The translations under genes were made by a program, and so were the position numbers. A model generated the notes under the pieces. The model worked only from the letters and a program-made list of their open reading frames with translations, had not been told where the DNA came from and made no database searches. Of a stretch of DNA of 64,000 bases, positions 8,297-16,725 are shown piece after piece. The stretch is from Acetobacteraceae bacterium (GTDB taxonomy: Bacteria; Pseudomonadota; Alphaproteobacteria; Acetobacterales; Acetobacteraceae), in the NCBI GenBank assembly GCA_021732665.1, contig JAKFUL010000012.1, positions 43,296 to 107,295 on the forward strand. Reading direction: 5' to 3'. Numbering within the stretch: position 1 is the first letter of the stretch; each line of letters begins with the position of its first letter.

Positions 8297-10329
8297 GGTG
8301 GCGCATTGGCATCGATGTCGGCGGCACCTTCACCGATCTGGTGGCCATCGCCGGGGATGGCGGCACGGTGATGGCCAAGGCCGCCAGCACGCCGGCCGAC
8401 CAGTCGCTGGGCGTGCTGGCGGGCCTTGCCAATCTGGCGGCCGCCCTGGGCGTGGGCCTCGATGAGTTGCTCAGCCGCACCGAGCACATCATCCACGGCA
8501 CCACGGTCGCCACCAACGCCCTGCTGGAACGCCGCGGCGCCCGCGTGGCCATGCTCACGACCCAGGGCCATCGCGACGTGGTGGAAATGCGCGAGGGGCT
8601 GAAGCCCGACCGCTACAATTTGCGCATGGCCCCGCCCGAGCCGCTGGTGCCGCGCCACCGCCGCATCCCCGTGGCCGAGCGCCTGCGCGCCGATGGAAGG
8701 GTGGAAACCGCGCTGGAAGCCCCGGCGCTGAATGCCGCCATCGCCGCCGTGGGGGAGGCCGACGCGGTCGCCATCTGCTTCCTGCACGCCTGGGCCGACC
8801 CGCGGCACGAGGCCACCGCCGCCGCCGCCCTGCGCGCGGCCCGGCCCGATCTCTTCGTCACGGCGTCGCACGAGGTTCTGCCGGAGATCAAGGAATTCGA
8901 GCGCTTCTCCACCACCGCGGTGAACGCCTATGTCGGCCCGGTGGTGGCGCGCTACCTGGGCCGGCTGGCCGGGCGCCTGGCCGAGGCCGGCTACCAGGGC
9001 GCGGTCTTCGTCATCCTCTCGCATGGCGGCGTGGCCCCGCTGGCGGATGCGGCGCGCCTCGCCGTGGGCACGGCGCTCTCCGGCCCGGCGGGCGGGGTGG
9101 CGGCGGCGGTGGCGCTTTCGGCCATGGGGATCGGGGGCGAGCTGGTCACCTTCGACATGGGCGGCACCTCCACCGACATCGCCTCCATCACGCAAGGCCG
9201 CGCCACGCTGGGCCGCGGGCGGGAGGTCGGCGGCGAGGTGATCGCGCTGGAAAGCCTGGATATCGTGACGCTGGGCGCCGGCGGCGGGTCCATCGCGGCG
9301 CTGGGTCCGGATGGCCGGCTGCAGGTCGGCCCGCGCAGCGCCGGCGCCAGGCCGGGGCCGGCCTGCTACGGCCGGGGTGGCGTGGAGCCGGCGGTGACCG
9401 ACGCCAATCTGGTGCTGGGTTTCCTCAGCGCCGGCAATTTTCTCGGCGGCGCGCAGGCGCTGGACCTGCCGGCGGCCGAGGCCGCCATGGCCGCACTGGC
9501 CGGCCGGCTGGGCATCGCGCCGCTCGACCTTGCCGCCGGCATTTTCCGCCTGGTGAATGCCCGCATGGCCGATGGTGTGCGCGTCGCCACCGTGCGGCGC
9601 GGCATCGACCCGCGGGCGGCCACGCTGCTGGCTTTTGGCGGCGCCGCCGGGCTGCATGCCAGCGCCGTGGCGCGCGATCTGGGCATGAAGCGCTATGCCG
9701 TGCCGCTGCTGGCCGCCGGCCTCTCCGCCTGGGGCATGCTGCGCACCGATCTACGCTATGAGGTGACCCGCAGCGTGAGCGTGGCCGAGGGCGTGCCGCC
9801 CGCCGCGACGCTCGCCGCGCTCTACGCGCGGCTGGAAGACGAGGCGCGGCAAAAAATGGCCGAATGGTTCCACGGTCCGATCGACACCACCCGCTCCGCC
9901 TCCATGCGCTATGGCGAGCAGGTCTTCGAGATCAAGGTCGGGCTGGATGGGCTGGACTGGACGCGCGGCGACGCGGACGAGCAGGCCCGCCAGGCCTTCC
10001 ACGCCGAACACCAGCGCCTCTTCACCTACCAACTCCCGGAGGATGAGGTGGTGCTGGTCAGCGCCCGTGTCGCGGCGCTCGGCCGGCTGGGCGGGGCGGC
10101 GGGGTATTTCTCGCGGCCCGCGATGACCGCGCCGGGCGCGCGCCGGGTCTTTCTCGGCGGCGCCTGGCGCGAGGTGGCGGTGCATGGCTTCTTCGATTTC
10201 CAGCCCGGCCGCCGCCTGGAGGCCCCGGCCATCGTGGAAAGCAGCACCACAACCGTCCTGCTCGCCGCCGGCGAATTCGTGGAGTTCGACCCGCGCGGCT
10301 GGCTGATGGTGACCATCGCCGATGGCTGA
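8293..10329 (+). CDS. hyuA: Hydantoinase/oxoprolinase family protein, A subunit
   Basis: 678-residue ATP-binding subunit. It starts with the actin-like phosphate loop GIDVGGTFTDLV (residues 6-17). HGTTVATNALLERRGA follows near residue 65, then FDMGGTSTDIA near 283 for the second nucleotide-binding strand. LGAGGGSIA and ARPGPACYGRGG, near 315-360, are signature motifs of the family. Its length is normal. It is coupled to hyuB by a 4-bp overlap, and its own 3' end overlaps pdxY by 8 bp, so all three are probably one transcript. An Asp/Glu/hydantoin racemase homologue lies some 33 kb away at 43542-44258. Confidence 0.93.
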   Translation: MRWRIGIDVGGTFTDLVAIAGDGGTVMAKAASTPADQSLGVLAGLANLAAALGVGLDELLSRTEHIIHGTTVATNALLERRGARVAMLTTQGHRDVVEMREGLKPDRYNLRMAPPEPLVPRHRRIPVAERLRADGRVETALEAPALNAAIAAVGEADAVAICFLHAWADPRHEATAAAALRAARPDLFVTASHEVLPEIKEFERFSTTAVNAYVGPVVARYLGRLAGRLAEAGYQGAVFVILSHGGVAPLADAARLAVGTALSGPAGGVAAAVALSAMGIGGELVTFDMGGTSTDIASITQGRATLGRGREVGGEVIALESLDIVTLGAGGGSIAALGPDGRLQVGPRSAGARPGPACYGRGGVEPAVTDANLVLGFLSAGNFLGGAQALDLPAAEAAMAALAGRLGIAPLDLAAGIFRLVNARMADGVRVATVRRGIDPRAATLLAFGGAAGLHASAVARDLGMKRYAVPLLAAGLSAWGMLRTDLRYEVTRSVSVAEGVPPAATLAALYARLEDEARQKMAEWFHGPIDTTRSASMRYGEQVFEIKVGLDGLDWTRGDADEQARQAFHAEHQRLFTYQLPEDEVVLVSARVAALGRLGGAAGYFSRPAMTAPGARRVFLGGAWREVAVHGFFDFQPGRRLEAPAIVESSTTTVLLAAGEFVEFDPRGWLMVTIADG

Positions 10330-11167
10330 GAACATCCTCTCCATCCAGTCCTGGGTCAGCTATGGCCATGTCGGCAATGCCTCGGCCATGTTTCCGTTGC
10401 AGCGGCTCGGCGCCGAGGTCTGGGCGGTCAACACCGTGCAGTTCAGCAACCACACCGGCTATGGCGCCTGGCGCGGGCAGGTGTTTTCCGGCGATCTGGT
10501 GCGGGAATGCGTGGCGGGCATCGCCGATCGCGGCGTGCTCGGGCGCTGTGACGCCGTGCTGTCCGGCTATGTCGGTGGGGCCGATATCGGCGATGCGATC
10601 CTGGACGCCGTGGCCCGGGTGAAGGCGGCCAACCCCGCCGCGCTGTATTGCTGCGACCCGGTGATCGGCGATGATGGCCGCGGCGTCTATGTCCGGCCGG
10701 GCATTGCCGAATTCTTCCGCGACAGTGCCCTGGCGCTGGCCGATATCGCCACCCCCAACCGCTTCGAGCTGGAATGGCTGACCGGCCGCACCATCGCCTC
10801 CCTGGCCGATGCCAAGGCGGCCATCACGGCCCTGCAGGCGATGGGCCCGCGCTGCGTGCTGCTGACCAGTTTCGAGAGCCAGCCCGGCCACATCGGCATG
10901 GTGGCGGCCGAGGGCGGCGGGTTCTGGCATCTGGAAACGCCGCTGCTGCCGCTGTCGATCAACGGCGCGGGGGATGCGATCTGCGCGCTCTACCTGCTGC
11001 ACCGGATGCGGACCGGGAGTGCCGCGGCGGCACTCTCGGCCGCCGCCTCCTCGGTCTTCGGCCTGCTCGCGCGCACCGCCGAGGCAGGTTCGCGCGAGAT
11101 CCTGACGGTGGCGGCGCAGGAGGAATTCGTGGCGCCCAGCCGCGTCTTCACCGCCCGGCCGGTGTGA
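10322..11167 (+). CDS. pdxY: Pyridoxal kinase PdxY
   Basis: 281-residue ribokinase-fold kinase that phosphorylates pyridoxal with ATP in vitamin B6 salvage. [18 protein letters not shown] opens the protein as in PdxY/Pdx[10 protein letters not shown] lies near residue 40, [14 protein letters not shown] near 112-125, and the catalytic base is D218 in NGAGD. The start overlaps the end of hyuA by 8 bp. A PLP salvage kinase at the end of a hydantoinase operon is unusual but the family call is firm. The call of PdxY over PdxK rests on overall similarity from memory. Confidence 0.93.
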   Translation: MAENILSIQSWVSYGHVGNASAMFPLQRLGAEVWAVNTVQFSNHTGYGAWRGQVFSGDLVRECVAGIADRGVLGRCDAVLSGYVGGADIGDAILDAVARVKAANPAALYCCDPVIGDDGRGVYVRPGIAEFFRDSALALADIATPNRFELEWLTGRTIASLADAKAAITALQAMGPRCVLLTSFESQPGHIGMVAAEGGGFWHLETPLLPLSINGAGDAICALYLLHRMRTGSAAAALSAAASSVFGLLARTAEAGSREILTVAAQEEFVAPSRVFTARPV

Positions 11168-11171
11168 CGCC

Positions 11172-11450
11172 CTACCAGCTGCGATAGCCGCCGAACTGTT
11201 CGCGCTGGGCGCGGCGCCATTCGCGCCGCTGTTCGCGCTCCTGCTCGATGCGCCAGGCTTCCTGCCGCGCGGCCTCGGCGATGCGGGCCTCGTCACGTTC
11301 GCGGCGCCATTCGCGGCGCTGCTGCCAGTCCGGCTGGCCATAGCCTTGCCCGGCATAGCCGTACTGGCTCGGCTGATAGGGCTGCCAGGCCTGGGCCGGG
11401 CCCATCAGACCAATTCCCACAACGGCCGCGGCGATGAATGAACGGATCAT
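11172..11450 (-). CDS. Small secreted Arg/Glu-rich protein
   Basis: 92 residues and not a recognised family. MIRSFIAAAVVGIGLMGPAQAWQ is a clear signal peptide with an AQA-W cleavage site near residue 21. The mature part is Tyr/Gln-rich at first (QPYQPSQYGYAGQGYGQ). It then turns into a charged helix with REWRRE-like repeats near residues 50-85. The ATG at 11450 was chosen over the longer open frame because it begins the signal peptide. It lies convergent with pdxY, 4 bp away. It is probably periplasmic and the function is unknown. Confidence 0.75.
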   Translation of the reverse strand: MIRSFIAAAVVGIGLMGPAQAWQPYQPSQYGYAGQGYGQPDWQQRREWRRERDEARIAEAARQEAWRIEQEREQRREWRRAQREQFGGYRSW

Positions 11451-11531
11451 CTGACACCTCCTTGGTGATGCGGAAGGTGTAGCGGTGCGGGGTGGCTTTT
11501 CGCGGGTGGAATCGTGGTGGCGGCGTGGCAA

Positions 11532-12557
11532 TCAGCCGATCAGCTTCACGCCCACCAGCGCCAGCAGCGTGATCCACAGCGTGCTGGCCACGCCGAGGAA
11601 GAGTGGCGCCAAGCCGCGCGCCTTCAGCGCCTTCAGGTCGGTGGAAAAACCCAGCGCCGCCACGCTGGCCGCCAGCATCAGCGGCACCAGGAAGCGGCTG
11701 GCTTGCACCGCCTCACCCGGCACCAGCCCGGTGCTGCCCAGCAACACCAGCCCCAGGAAGCCGAAGGCGAACCAGGGCACCGGCGCCTTCACCGAAGCGG
11801 CCTCCCCGCCCGCCTGCCTGGCCACCCACCAGCCCAGCGCCAGCACCGCCGGCGCCAGCAGGAAGACCCGCGCCAGCTTCATCACCGTGCCGCTTTGCGA
11901 CGCCTCCGGCCCGCCCGCCGCGGCGGCACCCACCGCCTGCACCACCTCATGGATGGCGGCACCCGACCACAACCCGTATTCGCGCGCCGACAGCCCCAGC
12001 GGCCCGGCCAGCGCCGGGAAGATCAGCAAGGCGGCCGTGCCGCAAAGCGTGATCACCGCCAGCGCATAGGTCACATCCTCATCCCGCCCCCGCGCCACCT
12101 GGTTGGCGGCGACGATGGCGGAGGCGCCGCAAATGGCGGTGCCGGTGCCCAAAAGCTGCGACAGCGCCCGGTCCACCCCCATCACACCCCCGAGCCAGAT
12201 GGTGAAGGGCAGGGTCGTTCCCACCACGACCACCGCCAGAACCAGCGCGCCCGGCCCGAGCGCCCACAGCATCCCCAGCGTCACCTGCAACCCCAGCAGC
12301 ACGATGGCCGCCCGCAGCACCGGCCGCACGGCATAGGCGACGCCGGCCTTCATGCTGGGCGTGGGCCCCATCGCCGCGCGCCAGCCGATGCCGATGACCA
12401 GCGCCACCACCACCGGGTTCAGCGCCGCGAGCCCGGTGGCGTTGCGCACCATGATGGCAACTCCCGCCACAGCGAAACAAAAGACCAGCCCCGGCGCCAG
12501 CCCGCGCATGCGCTGCATCAATGGCTGCGTGGTGGTGTTGGCGACGGGGACTGCCAT
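11532..12557 (-). CDS. YeiH/UPF0324 family putative sulfate exporter
   Basis: 341-residue integral membrane protein with about ten hydrophobic segments. Family hallmarks are NPVVVALVIGIGWRA near residue 50, GLQVTLGMLWALG near 95, LGTGTAICGASAIVAANQV near 140, and the C-terminal FLVPLMLAASVAALGFSTDLKAL. The family is annotated as putative sulfate exporter, but transport has been shown for few members. A TTG two codons upstream (12563) is a possible alternative start; the ATG at 12557 is preferred. It diverges from the amino-acid binding protein gene across 115 bp. Confidence 0.88.
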   Translation of the reverse strand: MAVPVANTTTQPLMQRMRGLAPGLVFCFAVAGVAIMVRNATGLAALNPVVVALVIGIGWRAAMGPTPSMKAGVAYAVRPVLRAAIVLLGLQVTLGMLWALGPGALVLAVVVVGTTLPFTIWLGGVMGVDRALSQLLGTGTAICGASAIVAANQVARGRDEDVTYALAVITLCGTAALLIFPALAGPLGLSAREYGLWSGAAIHEVVQAVGAAAAGGPEASQSGTVMKLARVFLLAPAVLALGWWVARQAGGEAASVKAPVPWFAFGFLGLVLLGSTGLVPGEAVQASRFLVPLMLAASVAALGFSTDLKALKARGLAPLFLGVASTLWITLLALVGVKLIG

Positions 12558-12672
12558 GCTCAATCCAGCTGAAATCTCTGCCCATCACACTTCGCCGAAG
12601 CACGGCCGGCGTCAAGTTGCGCCCGGGCCACGTCGCGTCCATGCTCGGCTGCAACCCGATCCGGAGCGCCGC

Positions 12673-13695
12673 ATGTTCAAGCCCGCCCTTGCCTTCCTGG
12701 CCCTTCTCCTGCCCGGCCTGGCCGCGGCGCAGATGGCCAGTCCCGGCCCCACCCTCGCCCAGGTCCGCGCGCGCGACCTGCTGGTCTGCGGCACCTCCAC
12801 CGGTGCCGCCGGCTTCTCGATGCCCGACAGCCGGGGCGAGTATCGCGGCATCGACAATGACATCTGCCGCGCCTTCGCCGCCGCCGCTTTGGGCGACGCG
12901 GCAAAAATCCGCTGGGTGCCGCTGACCACCAACACCCGGCTGACCGCGCTGCAATCGGGCCAGATCGATGTTCTGGCGCGCACTGTGACCTGGACCCAGT
13001 CGCGCGACACGGCCAATGGGCTGAACTTCACCGCCATCAGCTTCTTCGACGGGCAGGGCTTCATGCTGCGCCGCTCGGCCGGCATCACCCGCGCGGCGCA
13101 ACTTGTCGGCGCCTCGATCTGCGTCGTCGCGGGATCGACCAACGAGCTGAACCTGTCGGACTGGGCGCGCACCAACAACATCGCCTATTCCCCCGTGGTG
13201 TTCGAGCAGAATGACGAGGCGCGGCGCAGCTACCTCGCCGGCCGCTGCGACGCCTATTCGACGGATGCCAGCCAACTCGCAGGGCTGCGCGCCAGCTTTC
13301 CCACCCCCGACGACCACGTGATCCTGGCCGACATCATCAGCAAGGAGCCGCACAGCCCGGTGGTGCGGCATGGCGACGACCAGTGGTTCGACATCATCCG
13401 CTGGACCTTCTTCGCCCTGTTGACGGCCGAGGAGCTGGGCATCACCCAGGCCAATGTGGATAGTTTCCTGACCAGCCCGAACCCGGAAATCCGCCGCCTG
13501 CTCGGCATGGCGGGCGATCATGGCCCGATGATGGGGCTGGACCGGCGCTGGGCCTACAATGCCATTCGCGCCGTGGGGAATTACGGCGAGATCTTCGAGC
13601 GCCATCTCGGCGCGGGCAGCCCCATCGGCCTGCGGCGTGGCCTGAACGCGCTCTATACCAATGGCGGCCTGATGTACGCGCCGCCGATCCGCTGA
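12673..13695 (+). CDS. General L-amino-acid ABC transporter substrate-binding protein (AapJ-like)
   Basis: 340-residue periplasmic binding protein, class 3 (amino acids). The signal peptide is residues 1-20 (MFKPALAFLALLLPGLAAAQ). RARDLLVCGTSTGAAGFS, then SGQIDVLARTVTWTQSRD, then GQGFMLRR match the AapJ/BztA receptor closely, and the length is that of AapJ. Downstream aapQMP permease and ATPase genes are absent here: the next gene is convergent and unrelated. It is therefore an orphan receptor or serves a transporter elsewhere. The ATG at 12673 is chosen because it starts the signal peptide; upstream in-frame sequence is divergent intergenic DNA. Confidence 0.92.
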   Translation: MFKPALAFLALLLPGLAAAQMASPGPTLAQVRARDLLVCGTSTGAAGFSMPDSRGEYRGIDNDICRAFAAAALGDAAKIRWVPLTTNTRLTALQSGQIDVLARTVTWTQSRDTANGLNFTAISFFDGQGFMLRRSAGITRAAQLVGASICVVAGSTNELNLSDWARTNNIAYSPVVFEQNDEARRSYLAGRCDAYSTDASQLAGLRASFPTPDDHVILADIISKEPHSPVVRHGDDQWFDIIRWTFFALLTAEELGITQANVDSFLTSPNPEIRRLLGMAGDHGPMMGLDRRWAYNAIRAVGNYGEIFERHLGAGSPIGLRRGLNALYTNGGLMYAPPIR

Positions 13696-13699
13696 GCGA

Positions 13700-13927
13700 C
13701 TACGACCCGTCCGGGCGCTTCTGCACCCAGCCCGCGACGATGAGCAGGCCCACGCCGGTGAGCATGGGAACCACCCAGGAAGGCCGGATCAGCACCAGAT
13801 AGGCAAGGCTGCCGGCCTCGTCAGCCCGGCCGAAGGCCGGCACGGCCTCGGCCAGCGGAACGCCGAAGCCCAACGCGAAGCCCAGCGCGAAGCCGATGAT
13901 GACCAGAAGCCAACCTGCCAATCTCAT
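13700..13927 (-). CDS. 75-aa two-helix membrane protein, coupled to msrP
   Basis: Unrecognised small protein. Two hydrophobic segments are visible, residues 3-28 (AGWLLVIIGFALGFALGFGV) and about 50-68 (VVPMLTGVGLLIVAGWV), separated by a short polar stretch. Its ATG overlaps the msrP stop as ATGA, so it is likely translated together with MsrP. In other bacteria the haem membrane subunit MsrQ occupies this place; this protein is far too short to be MsrQ (about 200 residues, with haem histidines) and contains no histidine at all. It could be a small anchoring or assembly factor, which is only an inference from position. Confidence 0.7.
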   Translation of the reverse strand: MRLAGWLLVIIGFALGFALGFGVPLAEAVPAFGRADEAGSLAYLVLIRPSWVVPMLTGVGLLIVAGWVQKRPDGS

Positions 13928-14880
13928 GCAAACAATCGTTCACCTTGCAGGCCCTCATAAAGACCCGCGACGAATTCGCCATAGCCGTTCCACATCTGGG
14001 TGGGAACCCGCTCATTCGTGCCGATCAGGCGCTCGGTCGCCTGGCTCCAGCGCGGATGCGCGACGGCCGGGTTCACATTGGCCCAGAACCCGTATTCGGC
14101 GGGCTGGATGGTGCCCCAGAAGGTGGGGGGACGGGCTTCCTGCACCACGATGCGCACCAGCGACTTGCCGGATTTGAAGCCGTATTTCCAGGGGAACAGC
14201 ACCCGCAACGGTCCGCCGTTCTGCGGCGGCAGCGGCTGGCCGAACAGGCCGATGGGCATGAAGCTCAGCTCATTCTGCGCCTCGGCGATGGTGCAGGCCT
14301 CCATGTGCGGCCAGGGGTACCAGCTCTGCCGCAGGCCGGGCATCACCGCGGGCAGCTGCGCGGTCTGGAAGGACACGTAGCGCGCGCTGCCCAGCGGCCG
14401 GGCCATGTTCAGCAGGGCGGCCAGGGGGAAGCCGGTCCAGGGCACGGTCATCGCCCAGGCCTCGACGCAGCGCAGGCGATAGACCCGCTCCTCGATCGGC
14501 ATGGCGCGGATCAGCGCGTCGATATCCAGCTCGAGCGGCCGCTCGACCATGCCCTCCACCTTCAGGGTCCAGGGCCGGCGCGGCATCCGCTGCGCTTCGC
14601 GCGAGATCGTCTTGCTGGTGCCGAACTCGTAGAAGTTGTTGTAGGTCGTCGCCTCGCGCTCCGACGTCAAGGCGCGGCCGGGTTGATAGCGGAGGTTGAT
14701 TTCATGCGGCGGCAGAGGCGGCACGGCGCCGGATTGTGCCAGCGCCGGGGCGGTGATGGCGGCCGAGCCGGCCATCATGCCGGCGGAGCCGGCCATCAGC
14801 GCGCGGCGGTTGAGCACGGCCTCGCGGGGGGTGACGGCGGATTCGGGGATTTCCCAGCCGCGGCGACGATGAATGAACAT
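13924..14880 (-). CDS. msrP: Protein-methionine-sulfoxide reductase catalytic subunit MsrP
   Basis: 318-residue periplasmic molybdoenzyme (formerly YedY) that repairs oxidised methionine in envelope proteins. A Tat signal is visible, with twin arginine at residues 25-26 (NRRALMAGS) and a cleavage-like ALAQ at 46-49. The molybdenum-ligand cysteine is C138 in YRLRCVEAWAM. LFPWKYGFKSGKSLV and FWGTIQPAEYGFWANVNP are typical of the C-terminal part. The start is ATG 14880, with AAGGA about 10 nt upstream. The upstream neighbour is opgC (14-bp gap) and the downstream neighbour is a 75-aa membrane protein. No msrQ is next to it. The window does carry mobA and fdhD, which make or handle molybdenum cofactor. 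Confidence 0.95.
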   Translation of the reverse strand: MFIHRRRGWEIPESAVTPREAVLNRRALMAGSAGMMAGSAAITAPALAQSGAVPPLPPHEINLRYQPGRALTSEREATTYNNFYEFGTSKTISREAQRMPRRPWTLKVEGMVERPLELDIDALIRAMPIEERVYRLRCVEAWAMTVPWTGFPLAALLNMARPLGSARYVSFQTAQLPAVMPGLRQSWYPWPHMEACTIAEAQNELSFMPIGLFGQPLPPQNGGPLRVLFPWKYGFKSGKSLVRIVVQEARPPTFWGTIQPAEYGFWANVNPAVAHPRWSQATERLIGTNERVPTQMWNGYGEFVAGLYEGLQGERLFA

Positions 14881-14894
14881 GCTTCGGTTGTCCT

Positions 14895-15989
14895 TCAGAG
14901 GGCTATGATGTGGGTGCGCCGCGGCGGCGCGGAAGGCATGGCACGGCGATTTTCGATCATTCTGGCAAAACGCCACAAGGCAAGCGAGCCCAGGCCCAGG
15001 AGCAGCGGCTCGCTCCACCCCTGTGCGCCAGGCCAGAGCCGGAACGCGGTGGCGGCGAGAAAGGAGAAGAACAGCCCCAGGCTGAACACCTGCAGGCTGT
15101 TGCGCCCGAGCACGGCGAGCGCGCCGGCGGCGGCGCTGCGCGCCCAGGCAACATCGCGCGGGATCAGCACCGCGACGAGATAGGCGCAAGCCAGCGCGTG
15201 CAGCAGCCGCAGCGGTGCCAGTTGCTCCTTGCCCATCAGGGCGTTGGGCAGCCAGCCGGCGTGGTGGCACACCGCGCCGAACACCAGCAGAGCCAGGGCC
15301 ATCACGACCAGGACGCGGTTGCGGGCGATGGCGCGGCCATGCAGCAGCGCCTGCCGGCCGAACCAGGCGCCGAGCATGAACAGCGGCACCCAGGCCAAAG
15401 GATTGAAGGCGAAGGTGGTGCCGAACAGCGCCGGCAGGTCCGGCCCCGCGATCTGCGCCGCGGCATAGAGCGTGGCCGGCAACAGCAATGCCCGGGCTCC
15501 GAAGCGCTCCACCGCCCAGGCGAAAACCGGCAGTGAGGCCATCGCGAACAGAAACAGTGGCAGGATGCCCATGAAGGGGGGCTGGTAGAGCATGACCGCC
15601 GCACCCAGCGCCGCCAGCACCGGCGCCTCGAAAGCGAAGGCCCAACCCGGCTCGCTAACCCAGGGGGAAAGCGCCGTGACCATCAAGGCGAAGCCCAGGA
15701 AGACCAGCAGGTGCATCCGCCACAGCTTGACGATGCGCAGCCAGAGGTCCCTGCAGGCGTTGCCGAAACTTCCCCTGGCCTGCTTGAGCGCGAAGACCGA
15801 ACCCAGGCCGAAGCCGGAGAGAAAGACGAACTGCTCGGAGCTGTCGGAAAGCCCCCAGCCGGCATGAATCAGCCAGGCCCCGGTGAAGCTGCCGAAGGCA
15901 TGGCTGTAGAAGATGGAAAGCTGCATCCAGCCCCGGAAGGCATCCAGCCGCTGGTCCCTGGGCGGTGCTTGCATCACTGCCAGGCTCAT
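14895..15989 (-). CDS. opgC: OpgC family membrane protein
   Basis: 364-residue integral membrane protein with about ten hydrophobic segments. The opening RDQRLDAFRGWMQLSIFYSHAFGS, followed by a SSEQFVFLSGFGLG segment, matches OpgC, the acyltransferase-3-like protein that succinylates osmoregulated periplasmic glucans. Many OpgC relatives in alphaproteobacteria have no proven substrate. Its ATG overlaps the DoxX-like stop by ATGA, and msrP follows after 14 bp, so the four genes from 16456 to 13700 look like one operon. No opgG/opgH genes are in the window. Confidence 0.85.
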   Translation of the reverse strand: MSLAVMQAPPRDQRLDAFRGWMQLSIFYSHAFGSFTGAWLIHAGWGLSDSSEQFVFLSGFGLGSVFALKQARGSFGNACRDLWLRIVKLWRMHLLVFLGFALMVTALSPWVSEPGWAFAFEAPVLAALGAAVMLYQPPFMGILPLFLFAMASLPVFAWAVERFGARALLLPATLYAAAQIAGPDLPALFGTTFAFNPLAWVPLFMLGAWFGRQALLHGRAIARNRVLVVMALALLVFGAVCHHAGWLPNALMGKEQLAPLRLLHALACAYLVAVLIPRDVAWARSAAAGALAVLGRNSLQVFSLGLFFSFLAATAFRLWPGAQGWSEPLLLGLGSLALWRFARMIENRRAMPSAPPRRTHIIAL

Positions 15990-16456
15990 GCATGGGCCGG
16001 GGCGCGAAGGCGGGTGGCCATGGCCCAGGCCTCACCGCGGTGCAGGAGGAACAGCAGCGAGGCCACCAGAAAGGTAAAGCATGCTTCCTTGAACAGCATG
16101 GCGCCATCATTGTACGGGTCGATCCCGATCGGCCCCAGCGTGTGCAGGAAGATCGCGCCACCCATCAAACCCATGGTCATCAGCGCGCCGAACCAGCGCG
16201 TGGGCTGGTTGATCACCAGCGTCGCCGCGGCAATTTCCAGCAGCGCCACACCCCAGCGGAAAAGCGGTTCATGCCCGGGGAAGCCGAACCAGGTGGCCAG
16301 GGGCAGGAACACGCCCTCGACGCTGCCCTCGGCCGCATTGAGCTTGAATTGCTCATAATAGAATATTTCCCACGCTATCCAGCCGGCGAGAAGCCAGCTG
16401 AAAGCGGACAACATATGCGGCCGGTAGCGCCAACCCTGATTCATCGCCTGGTCCAT
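15986..16456 (-). CDS. DoxX-like four-helix membrane protein
   Basis: 156 residues with four hydrophobic segments, at about 15-32, 65-84, 88-108 and 118-140, in the pattern of DoxX-type proteins. Between them lie FGFPGHEPLFRWGVALLEI and GPIGIDPYNDGAMLFKEACF; the latter resembles loops in DoxX-like proteins. The family assignment is tentative. The start ATG at 16456 has GAAAGG about 8 nt upstream. It is the first gene of the OpgC-MsrP operon, reading away from the desaturase gene across a 269-bp divergent region. Its function is unknown; a link to periplasmic redox repair is an inference from the operon. Confidence 0.65.
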   Translation of the reverse strand: MDQAMNQGWRYRPHMLSAFSWLLAGWIAWEIFYYEQFKLNAAEGSVEGVFLPLATWFGFPGHEPLFRWGVALLEIAAATLVINQPTRWFGALMTMGLMGGAIFLHTLGPIGIDPYNDGAMLFKEACFTFLVASLLFLLHRGEAWAMATRLRAPAHA

Positions 16457-16725
16457 CGAAGCACCTTTCGTCTGATAACAGGGCTTCGACCCACCAACGC
16501 TTTCGGTTAGCGCAAGTGCGGCGAAATTTCTGTGAACCCCACCGCCTATGGGGCAGCCCGCATGTCGAGTTGACGCCGTGCCGCTGCCGCTGCCATCCTA
16601 GTCCAAGGGAAAAACGCAGTCGCCGGGTTCTGAACACCCCCAGCGCCGAAAGGCGAACCAATGTGCGCCCGTAGCATGCCACCCCGCCATAGTCACCGCC
16701 CGCATCGCGGCCAGGTAGGAACGCG
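16457..16725. promoter_or_regulatory. Divergent intergenic region between DoxX-like operon and desaturase
   Basis: 269 bp without a convincing ORF, holding the promoters of two outward operons. A TTGACG hexamer is visible near 16571, but no strong partner -10 follows at 17 bp. A small stem GCGCCGAAAGGCG is near 16652. On the plus strand AGGAACGCG directly precedes the desaturase ATG as its ribosome binding site. I could not recognise a known riboswitch. Confidence 0.4.
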
